Assembly: GCA_018970175.1 (NCBI GenBank)
Contig: JAGWWV010000024.1
Location: 1-33,658 of the forward strand
Length of the DNA stretch: 33,658 nt
Source: Acidobacteriota bacterium
GTDB lineage: Bacteria; Actinomycetota; Acidimicrobiia; Acidimicrobiales; Ilumatobacteraceae
Direction of reading: 5' to 3'
In this document: piece after piece, positions 1-6,364 of the stretch
Numbering within the stretch: the first letter of the stretch is position 1
How the letters are laid out: every line of letters begins with the position of its first letter
Translations under genes and position numbers: made by a program
The notes under the pieces: model-generated
What the model saw: the letters and a program-made list of their open reading frames with translations, nothing else
What the model was told of the DNA's origin: nothing
Database searches by the model: none

Positions 1-713
1 GTCGGAAGGTCGAGCACGATGGCATCAACTTGCTTGGCTTCGAGAGCTGCCTTGGCACCCGCATTGTCGTCGTAGACGAAGGGTTCGCTCGACGGTGCAA
101 TGACCTCGGTGATGAAGTCGAGGCTGGTGGTGCCGGCTTGCGCACCGAACTTCAGGTCCTTCAGGTCGGCAATCGACGTGGCGCCGGCTGCCTTCGAGTC
201 GGCGAAGCCCACAATCGCCTGGTTGCTCGTGTAGTACGCATCGCTGAACGAGACGGTCTTCTTGCGCTCGTCGGTGATCGAGTACTGCTGCAGATTGAAG
301 TCGAAGTTCTTCGCGCCCGGCTGGATTGCTTCGTCGAACGTGGTGCGCACCCAGGTGACGTTCTCCTTTGCAAAGCCGAGTTCCGCGGCGACCGCATAGG
401 CGACCGCGGCTTCGAAACCTTCGCCGCTCTCCGGAGCATCGTTCTCAACCCACGGCGAGTACGCCGGGCTGCCCGTGCCAATCGTCAACCTGCCGTCGGC
501 CAGCGTCTTGTCGGCGGTGCATTCGTTGCCGGTTGCTGCAGCCGCATCGGTTGCTGCGTCCTCGGCGGGAGCTGTGGTCTCCCCGGTGGCAACGGCCGTC
601 GTGTCCGCGGTTGCGGTCGTGTCGGCTGTCGACGACTCGTTGTCGTCGCCGCAGGCCGCGAGGAGAAGTCCTGCCGACAGGGCGACGGCGACCAGGGTCT
701 TGGTCTTGCGCAT
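1..713 (-). CDS. Amino-acid ABC transporter solute-binding lipoprotein (3' end cut by window)
   Basis: This is an extracytoplasmic solute-binding protein of the SBP family 3 type, expected to capture a polar amino acid and deliver it to an ABC importer. Translation from the ATG at 713 gives a basic N-terminus, a hydrophobic stretch and a lipobox LAAC with the lipidated Cys at residue 21. A low-complexity Ala/Thr/Glu linker follows to about residue 67. The folded domain begins near LTIGTGSPAYSPWV and contains GFEAAVAYAVAAELG and FDFNLQQYSITDERKK, typical of the family. The reading frame is open for 237 codons to the window edge, so the C-terminal part and any permease or ATPase genes lie outside. 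A purine-rich AAAGGA precedes the start by about 10 nt. A perfect palindrome lies in the upstream region. The family is clear; the ligand is not. Confidence 0.88.
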   Translation of the reverse strand, partial: MRKTKTLVAVALSAGLLLAACGDDNESSTADTTATADTTAVATGETTAPAEDAATDAAAATGNECTADKTLADGRLTIGTGSPAYSPWVENDAPESGEGFEAAVAYAVAAELGFAKENVTWVRTTFDEAIQPGAKNFDFNLQQYSITDERKKTVSFSDAYYTSNQAIVGFADSKAAGATSIADLKDLKFGAQAGTTSLDFITEVIAPSSEPFVYDDNAGAKAALEAKQVDAIVLDLP

Positions 714-743
714 GGATGGGTGTCCTTTTCTGGGTGGGGGTTG

Positions 744-774
744 GTAATACCTGACTAAACTAGTCATGAATTAA
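744..774 (-). promoter_or_regulatory. Candidate promoter and palindromic operator of the solute-binding protein gene
   Basis: A perfect inverted repeat TGACTA-AAC-TAGTCA occupies 752-766. Read on the minus strand it lies between a possible -35 (TTAATT, 769-774) and a possible -10 (TATTAC, 744-749), 19 bases apart. That is where a repressor dimer would block RNA polymerase. The divergent TetR gene at 837 is the obvious candidate binder. The palindrome is seen directly; the promoter hexamers and the regulator pairing are inferences. Confidence 0.5.
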
Positions 775-799
775 CGGGTCCGCAAGTGTGACATGTGTC

Positions 800-837
800 T
801 TGACCCTGAGACGAAGCGGCTTCTAGTGTCTCAAGCG
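800..837 (+). promoter_or_regulatory. Leaderless-type promoter of the TetR gene
   Basis: TTGACC at 800-805 and TAGTGT at 824-829 are separated by 18 bases and resemble actinobacterial -35 and -10 boxes. The GTG start codon at 837 begins 7 nt after the -10, which is where transcription should start, so the mRNA probably has no leader. No Shine-Dalgarno sequence is visible before this GTG. It is the best-formed promoter of this kind in the window. Confidence 0.6.
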
Positions 838-1424
838 TGGGGGCGACGGAAAACCGCGACGAACTGCGAGTGCTCGATGCCGTTCGCGCATCGATCGATG
901 AGCTGGGCCTGGCGCGGGTCACCATCGACGATGTCGTCGCCCGTTCTGGCGTGTCGCGCGCGACGATCTATCGGCTCTTTCCCGGCGGCAGGGAAGTCCT
1001 CTTCGAGGCGATGCGTGTGCGTGAACTCGAGGTGTTCTTCGAGAAGCTGCGCACCGAGGCCGAAGGGGCAGTCGACCTTGGCGACTTGTTGGCGCGCTGC
1101 ATCGTGGTGGCAAGTCGTGAACTGGCTGACGACCACCATCTGGCCACACTCCTCGCTGCCGAGCGCGGTGAAGTGCTGGGTCAGCTGACCGTCGACGGTG
1201 TCCCGCGCGTCGTCATGATGGCGACGCAGGTGATCACGCCGCTCGCGGAAAAATACGTCTCACACGTCGCGGCCACCCAGATCGTCGAGGTGCTCGCACG
1301 TCTCGTCATCTCGTACTTCCTCGCGCCGAGCACTCAGGTCGATTTCACCGACTACGCGAGTGTGCACCAATTTCTCGATTCCTTCAATTTCCTCACCCAT
1401 CCATCCGTTCACACCAACGACTGA
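837..1424 (+). CDS. TetR/AcrR family transcriptional regulator
   Basis: This 195-residue protein has the size and layout of a one-component TetR regulator. The N-terminal helix-turn-helix spans about residues 12-58, with the signature VTIDDVVARSGVSRATIYRLF followed by GGREVLFEAM. The remainder is an all-helical ligand-binding and dimerisation domain with no recognisable subfamily signature. The GTG start at 837 places the HTH at the usual distance from the N-terminus and sits 7 nt after a good -10 box. It is divergent from the solute-binding protein gene and lies 29 nt upstream of the diiron protein gene in the same direction. It may therefore control either neighbour, or itself. Its effector is unknown. 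Confidence 0.9.
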   Translation: MGATENRDELRVLDAVRASIDELGLARVTIDDVVARSGVSRATIYRLFPGGREVLFEAMRVRELEVFFEKLRTEAEGAVDLGDLLARCIVVASRELADDHHLATLLAAERGEVLGQLTVDGVPRVVMMATQVITPLAEKYVSHVAATQIVEVLARLVISYFLAPSTQVDFTDYASVHQFLDSFNFLTHPSVHTND

Positions 1425-1453
1425 AACCTCACCAACCAGCGAAAGGGACAACC

Positions 1454-2587
1454 GTGTCGATCACCGAAAGAGACAACCACGACATCATCGGCCGCGAGGA
1501 TCTGAACGACATCGAGGCGATCCTCAGCATCACGAACAGCGACGTCGACGAGGTGCTGCACGCGGTGCGCGATGACTCCGACGCGCTCTTCACGTGGGAT
1601 TATTCGCTGGCCCGGCCGAACCTGCGCCGTCTGTACGAAAAGGCGAAGACCGGTCAGTGGAACGGCACCACCGACCTGCCCTGGGAGACGCCGGTCGACG
1701 TCGAAGCCACCATTGCGGCCGACCAGGCCGCAATCGGCGCCGGCATCGACCCGTCTCAGTACGCCGACACGCCGCTCGCCAAGTGGGGCGACAAGGAGTG
1801 GATCGAATTCGGAATCGAGGGTCGTCGTTGGAGCCTCTCGCAGTTCCTGCACGGCGAACAGGGTGCGTTGCTCTGCACCGCGAAGATCACCGAGACCGTG
1901 CCGTGGTACGACGCGAAGTTGTACGCAAGCACGCAGGTCGTCGACGAAGCCCGTCACGTCGAGGTGTTCGCCCGGTACCTCGAGGAAAAATTGGGTGGCG
2001 GCTACCAGGTCAATGCGCACCTTCGGATGCTGCTCGACGACATCATCAAGGACAGCCGCTGGGACATGACGTACCTCGGCATGCAGGTGATGGTCGAGGG
2101 CTTGGCGCTTGCGGCGTTCGGTTTCATGCATCAACTCACCGGTGAACCGTTGCTCAAGCAGTTGCTTCGCTACGTGATGAGTGACGAAGCCCGTCACGTG
2201 GCCTTCGGCGTGCTGTCGCTGCAAGAGGCCTACGCAGGCATGACCGATGCCGAGATCAAAGAGCGACAGGAGTTCGCCTACGAGGCCAGCGTTCGCATGC
2301 GTGACCGGTTCCTCCAGCAGGAAGTGTGGGAGCGGATGGGCGTCAAGCCGAAAGAGATCGTGCCGCTCGTGCTGCAGGATCCCACGCGGACGATGTTCCA
2401 GCAGATGCTGTTCGCCAAGATCGTTCCGAACTGCAAGAAGCTCGGCCTTCTCGACCGCAACGATGGCTGGCTGCGTCACCGCTACGAGGAGATGGGTGTC
2501 ATCCAGTTCGAGGACTGGGAGAACACCGGTGACGAGTACCTGCAGTTCGAGTTGGGCAAGGACGCCCCGCCGCCCGTACCCCACTGA
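1454..2587 (+). CDS. Ferritin-like diiron carboxylate protein (putative oxygenase/desaturase-type)
   Basis: The 377-residue product has the helical diiron-ligand pattern of ribonucleotide-reductase R2-like and ferritin-like oxidoreductases. The likely ligands are Glu135 (in HGEQGALL), Glu165 and His168 (in DEARHVEVF), Glu215 (in MVEGLALAAFGF), and Glu245 and His248 (in DEARHVAFG). The duplicated DEARH motif is striking. Proteins of this class use O2 at a di-iron (or Mn/Fe) centre for oxidation or hydroxylation; no radical-tyrosine chain or substrate can be assigned here. The GTG start at 1454 is preceded by AAAGGGA about 7 nt upstream. The gene lies 29 nt after the TetR gene and is probably co-transcribed with it. 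Cofactor class is well supported; function is open. Confidence 0.82.
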   Translation: MSITERDNHDIIGREDLNDIEAILSITNSDVDEVLHAVRDDSDALFTWDYSLARPNLRRLYEKAKTGQWNGTTDLPWETPVDVEATIAADQAAIGAGIDPSQYADTPLAKWGDKEWIEFGIEGRRWSLSQFLHGEQGALLCTAKITETVPWYDAKLYASTQVVDEARHVEVFARYLEEKLGGGYQVNAHLRMLLDDIIKDSRWDMTYLGMQVMVEGLALAAFGFMHQLTGEPLLKQLLRYVMSDEARHVAFGVLSLQEAYAGMTDAEIKERQEFAYEASVRMRDRFLQQEVWERMGVKPKEIVPLVLQDPTRTMFQQMLFAKIVPNCKKLGLLDRNDGWLRHRYEEMGVIQFEDWENTGDEYLQFELGKDAPPPVPH

Positions 2588-2636
2588 CGTTTTCGGTTCC
2601 CGTCCCGACTGGGCGACTCACTACGCTGAGGCGCCT

Positions 2637-3254
2637 ATGGCGCATCAATCAGACCCCGCATTCCGCGCGTTCCACGCGCTGCGCATCAAGGGCTTCGCCA
2701 AGGCCGACATGGTGGCCGACATTGCCGATGTCACCGTGGCCGAGGCCGAGACGCATCTGAAGTCGCTGCTCGAACGCGAGCATGCGATGTTCCGCGAGGC
2801 GCGCGCCCTGTGGCAGATCACGCCGGCGGGCAAGGAAGCCCATCGCGAGGCGCTCGCGGCCGACTCACCCGCAGAGGTCACGGCCGGTCTTCACGGGCCC
2901 TACGAGACCTTCCTCGGTATCAACACCGCGTTCAAGGAACTGTGTGGCGATTGGCAGTTGCGCGACGGTCAACCCAACGACCACTCCGACGCGGCGTACG
3001 ACAAGGCGGTCATCGATCGACTCGTCGCCATGAAGAACGAGTCGGTCCCGGTCGTCGCGGCGATGGGCGAAATTCTCGGCCGTCTCGCGCCGTACGTTCC
3101 GCGTCTCGAGTCGACCGCGAAGCGCGTGGTGGCCGGCGAGCAGAACATGTTCACGGGCGTCATGTGCGGCAGCTACCACGACGTGTGGATGGAATTGCAC
3201 GAGGACCTCATTCTCACGCAGGGCATCGACCGCGCCGCCGAAGGGTCGTTCTGA
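2637..3254 (+). CDS. Uncharacterised protein with winged-helix-like N-terminus
   Basis: I do not recognise this 205-residue protein with confidence. Residues about 8-70 look like a small winged-helix DNA-binding fold: FHALRIKGFAKADMVADIAD, then VAEAETHLKSLLER, then WQITPAGKEAHREALA, which resembles the wing region of MarR/PadR-type domains. The rest is helical, with a Trp/Asp-rich middle part and a C-terminal segment ending in YHDVWMELHEDLILTQGI. The ATG at 2637 lies 49 nt after the diiron gene. The stop at 3252-3254 shares its last A with the dapA start, so the two genes are translationally coupled. It could be a regulator or an accessory protein of a larger enzyme. Being a real gene is likely; its role is unknown. 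Confidence 0.7.
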   Translation: MAHQSDPAFRAFHALRIKGFAKADMVADIADVTVAEAETHLKSLLEREHAMFREARALWQITPAGKEAHREALAADSPAEVTAGLHGPYETFLGINTAFKELCGDWQLRDGQPNDHSDAAYDKAVIDRLVAMKNESVPVVAAMGEILGRLAPYVPRLESTAKRVVAGEQNMFTGVMCGSYHDVWMELHEDLILTQGIDRAAEGSF

Positions 3255-4150
3255 TGAGCGCCAGATTCGGCAGGGTGGTCACCGCGATGATCACGGCGTT
3301 CACCACCGAGGGCGAACTCGACATTGCCGAGTCGGTGCGCCTCGCGAAGTGGTTGCAGGACCAGGGCAACGAGGGGCTGGTCATTGCGGGGACAACCGGT
3401 GAGGCGTCGACGCTGACCGACCCCGAGCGTCTGGCGCTCTTCGAGGCGGTGGTTGGCGCCGTCACGATTCCCGTCATCGCGGGCACGGGGTCGAACGACA
3501 CCGCGCATTCGGTGCATCTCACGAAGGAGGCAACGAAACTGGGCGTTGCCGGAATCCTCGCCGTCGGGCCGTATTACAACCGTCCGTCACAGGCGGGCAT
3601 CGCCGCCCACATCAAGGCGATGGCGGGTGCCACCACCTTGCCCGTGGTCGTGTACGACATTCCCGTCCGCACGGGTCGCAAGATTTCGACCGCGAACCTC
3701 GTGACGATGGCGCGCGACGTGAAGAACATCGTCGGTCTGAAGGATGCGGGTGGCAACCCGGGCGAGACGGCCAACGTCATCGCCCAGGCGCCGTCCGACT
3801 TCGAGGTCTACAGCGGCGATGACGGACTCACCCTGCCTCTGCTTGCGGTCGGCGCCGTCGGTGTCATCGGAGTCGCGACCCACTGGTCGGCTCCCGAACA
3901 TCGGCGGATGATGGACGCCTTCTTCTCGGGGAATTTCGTCGAAGCGCAACGAGTCAACGCGGCGCTTCTCGAAAGCTATGCATTCGAGACGGGCGAGGAA
4001 GCCCCGAATCCGTTGCCTTCGAAGGAGATGATGAAGCTCCACGGTTTCGCGGTTGGTGATGCGCGACTGCCGATGGGGGCGGCCCCCGAATGGGTGGCCG
4101 AGCGCGCACGTGTCGTGAAGGCGAACATCGAATCCTTCAGGTCCCGTTGA
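3254..4150 (+). CDS. dapA: 4-hydroxy-tetrahydrodipicolinate synthase (DapA)
   Basis: DapA condenses pyruvate with aspartate semialdehyde, the first committed step of the lysine/diaminopimelate branch that feeds peptidoglycan. The 298-residue sequence is a standard-length TIM barrel. Visible active-site elements are the GTTGE loop (46-50, Thr47/Thr48), YYN (Tyr107/Tyr108), Tyr134, Arg139 and the Schiff-base Lys163 in GLKDAGGN. The GIG motif expected late in the barrel appears as VGVIGVATHW. The ATG at 3254 overlaps the upstream stop by one base, and the stop TGA overlaps the RNase J start in TTGA. The dapA-rnj order is common in actinobacteria, which supports the call. Confidence 0.95.
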   Translation: MSARFGRVVTAMITAFTTEGELDIAESVRLAKWLQDQGNEGLVIAGTTGEASTLTDPERLALFEAVVGAVTIPVIAGTGSNDTAHSVHLTKEATKLGVAGILAVGPYYNRPSQAGIAAHIKAMAGATTLPVVVYDIPVRTGRKISTANLVTMARDVKNIVGLKDAGGNPGETANVIAQAPSDFEVYSGDDGLTLPLLAVGAVGVIGVATHWSAPEHRRMMDAFFSGNFVEAQRVNAALLESYAFETGEEAPNPLPSKEMMKLHGFAVGDARLPMGAAPEWVAERARVVKANIESFRSR

Positions 4151-5811
4151 GCGACAACAGCGTCCGCATTTATTTCCTCGGCGGTCTCGGCGAGATCGGG
4201 CGGAACTGCATGGCCGTCGAACAAGACGACCGCATCGTCCTCATCGACTGCGGGCTCATGTTTCCCGACCCCGACATGCACGGTATCGACCTCGTCCTTC
4301 CCGACTTCACGTGGTTGCGCGAGAATGCCGAGCGAATCGTGGGGTGCATCGCAACGCACGGCCACGAAGACCACGTCGGCGGGCTGCAGTTTCTTCTCCG
4401 TGAATTGTCGATGCCCATCTACGGCTCGGCGGTGACGTTGGGTCTTGCGCGCCACCGCATCGAGGAAGCCGGGCTTCTCGGGAAGACCGACCTTGTCACG
4501 GTGGCCGACGGCGAAGTGCGCCGAATCGGTCCCTTCGACGTCGAGTTCATTCCCGTGACGCACTCCGTGCCGCACGCACACGCCATCGCACTGCACACTT
4601 CGCAGGGAATCGTTCTGCACTCGGGTGACTTCAAGATCGACCTGACGCCGGTCGACGGTCGACGAACCGACCTGCCGCGACTCGGCGCACTTGCGCATGG
4701 TCCGGGCATTCGTCTGCTCATGGCCGACAGCACCAACGCCGAGGAAAAAGGCCACGCACCGAGCGAGAGCGAAGTCGGGCACGTTCTGCGGGGCCTCTTC
4801 GCCGAGCACGCCGGACGGCGCATCATCACGGCAAGCTTCGCGAGCCACATCCACCGTGTGCAGCAGATCGCCGATGCCGCGGTCGCTCATGGTCGTGTCG
4901 TTGCCACCATGGGTCGGTCGATGAACAACAACGTCCGGATGGCGCGTGATCTCGGAATCCTCCGCATCCCTGATACGTCGCTCATCGACATCGAACAAAT
5001 CGGTGACCATGCACCCGAGCACGTGTGCATCATCTCGACGGGCTCCCAAGGCGAACCCATGTCGGCACTCGCCTTGTTGGCGCGTGGCGACAACAGATGG
5101 GTGAAGATCGGACCGACCGACACGGTTATTTTGTCGAGTCACCCGATTCCAGGGAACGAGATGCACGTGAGTCGCGTGATCGACGGGCTGCTGCGTGCGG
5201 GTGCCGAGGTCGTCCACTCGGGCATCGTCGACGTTCATGCAACCGGCCACGCCCAGGCCGACGATCTGAAAACGTACCTGAACGTCACCCGTCCCGAGTG
5301 GTTCATTCCGATCCACGGCGAGTTCCGACACATGATGGCCAACGCGCGACTCGCCGAAACGATGGGCGTGCCGCGTTCCCGCATCACCATGTGCGAAGAC
5401 GGCGACGTCGTCGAGCTCACCGACGAGGGTGTCGAACTCGTTGGCCGCATCCCCGCGGGTTATCTCTACGTCGACGGCGTGGTGGGCGATGTCGGCCAGG
5501 GCGTCCTGCGCGACCGCCGCGTCCTCGCCGAAGAGGGGGTCGTCGTCGTGGTGGTGACGGTCGATATTTCGTCGGGCCGGGTCATCACGGGCCCCGAGAT
5601 CATCACGCGTGGGTGGGTTTACGCACCCGAGGCCGAAGACCTGCTCGACGAGGCGTGCGACACGGTTGCCACCGCGGTCGAAGGGGCACTTGCCGACGGC
5701 GAGCGGAGCGTCGATGCCCTCGAGCAGGTCGTCAGGCGGGCAACGGGCAAATTCGTGAACACGCGCACGAAGCGGCGGCCGATGATCGTTCCCGTCGTGA
5801 TGGAGACATGA
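4147..5811 (+). CDS. rnj: Ribonuclease J (metallo-beta-lactamase/beta-CASP)
   Basis: RNase J is a zinc-dependent endonuclease and 5'-3' exonuclease acting in mRNA decay and rRNA maturation. From the TTG at 4147 the product is 554 residues, the usual length. The metallo-beta-lactamase motif is H71-G-H73-E-D75-H76, followed by HSGDFKID (second metal-site region), a beta-CASP domain with GRSMNNNVRMA and STGSQGEP, and HATGHAQADDLK. A C-terminal domain of about 110 residues follows. A longer reading frame from an ATG at 4090 would add an unrelated basic peptide lying within dapA; the TTG start gives MSDNSVRIYFLGGLGEIGRN, the expected N-terminus. It overlaps dapA by 4 nt and the next gene by 4 nt. 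Confidence 0.94.
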   Translation: MSDNSVRIYFLGGLGEIGRNCMAVEQDDRIVLIDCGLMFPDPDMHGIDLVLPDFTWLRENAERIVGCIATHGHEDHVGGLQFLLRELSMPIYGSAVTLGLARHRIEEAGLLGKTDLVTVADGEVRRIGPFDVEFIPVTHSVPHAHAIALHTSQGIVLHSGDFKIDLTPVDGRRTDLPRLGALAHGPGIRLLMADSTNAEEKGHAPSESEVGHVLRGLFAEHAGRRIITASFASHIHRVQQIADAAVAHGRVVATMGRSMNNNVRMARDLGILRIPDTSLIDIEQIGDHAPEHVCIISTGSQGEPMSALALLARGDNRWVKIGPTDTVILSSHPIPGNEMHVSRVIDGLLRAGAEVVHSGIVDVHATGHAQADDLKTYLNVTRPEWFIPIHGEFRHMMANARLAETMGVPRSRITMCEDGDVVELTDEGVELVGRIPAGYLYVDGVVGDVGQGVLRDRRVLAEEGVVVVVVTVDISSGRVITGPEIITRGWVYAPEAEDLLDEACDTVATAVEGALADGERSVDALEQVVRRATGKFVNTRTKRRPMIVPVVMET

Positions 5812-6302
5812 CGCGACGTCGCGCCGGTCTGATCGGCCTGTGTCTCGTGGGCTTGGCGTCGTGCGGCGGCGAGTCGACGTCACTGCGGGTCGATGAAATC
5901 GACGACGCGGTCCGTGCCGTCGTGGAAGTGACCGGCAAAGACGCAAAGTTCTTCGAGATCAACGCGACACCGAAGCTCATCAACCTCTTCCTCGACGACG
6001 GCAACGGCAGTGCAATCAACTTCGTGTGGGACGGCGGGGAACTGCGCGACGAGACCGAGGTCGCGCCCGCCGACGGCGTTTCCTTCGATGCCTCGAGCAT
6101 GTCGTTCACGAGCGACGTCTACGCACTCGTCGAAAAGGAACTGCCTGATTCGCTCCTGCGCGCATTCACCATCACGGCCGATGGTCCGAATGGCGAGATT
6201 CTGAATCGCGTCGTGGTCCAATCCGAGCGGGGCGGACAGTTCTCCGTACTGGTCGACCCTGCCGGCAAGATTCTCGGCTCCGATCCGTTGACTGGTCCGT
6301 AG
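5808..6302 (+). CDS. Small secreted lipoprotein of unknown function
   Basis: The 164-residue product starts with MTRRRAGLIGLCLVGLASCG, a short lipoprotein signal peptide with lipobox LASC and lipidated Cys19. The mature part is predicted to be membrane-anchored outside the cytoplasmic membrane. It is about 145 residues long, mainly beta/alpha, with segments such as INATPKLINLFLDDGNGSAINFVWDG, here cited only as a landmark, and VVVQSERGGQFSVLVDPAGKI. I recognise no catalytic motif. Its ATG overlaps the rnj stop as ATGA, so it is translated from the rnj message. Nothing ties it functionally to RNase J; the ftsK gene downstream has its own promoter-like sequence. Confidence 0.78.
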   Translation: MTRRRAGLIGLCLVGLASCGGESTSLRVDEIDDAVRAVVEVTGKDAKFFEINATPKLINLFLDDGNGSAINFVWDGGELRDETEVAPADGVSFDASSMSFTSDVYALVEKELPDSLLRAFTITADGPNGEILNRVVVQSERGGQFSVLVDPAGKILGSDPLTGP

Positions 6303-6337
6303 CGACGCAGTCAAGACGGGGGTATTCCCGATTCGAC

Positions 6338-6364
6338 AGGTACCCCGTTGGTACCTTTGATTCA
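6338..6364 (+). promoter_or_regulatory. Palindrome and leaderless-type -10 just before ftsK
   Basis: A perfect inverted repeat AGGTACC-ccgtt-GGTACCT covers 6338-6356, and each arm contains the self-complementary GGTACC. Its right arm includes TACCTT (6352-6357), which fits TANNNT and ends 6 nt before the ftsK ATG. No Shine-Dalgarno sequence is present. The repeat could be an operator covering the -10 element. If transcription starts further upstream, it would instead form an mRNA hairpin. Confidence 0.45.

Noticed and set aside
30-758. 242-codon plus-strand open frame at the window start
   Set aside because: The minus strand encodes a solute-binding lipoprotein with signal peptide and lipobox over the same bases; the plus-strand product is low-complexity.
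1409-2584. 391-codon open frame antisense to the diiron gene
   Set aside because: It mirrors the diiron gene almost exactly, and its product is rich in Leu/Val/Asp/His with no motif. High-GC codon bias keeps this antisense frame free of stops. The plus-strand protein has a clear ligand pattern.
3976-5946. 656-codon open frame antisense to RNase J
   Set aside because: The translation is His/Arg/Asp-rich without any domain, and it runs across three plus-strand genes. RNase J on the plus strand has its full motif set.
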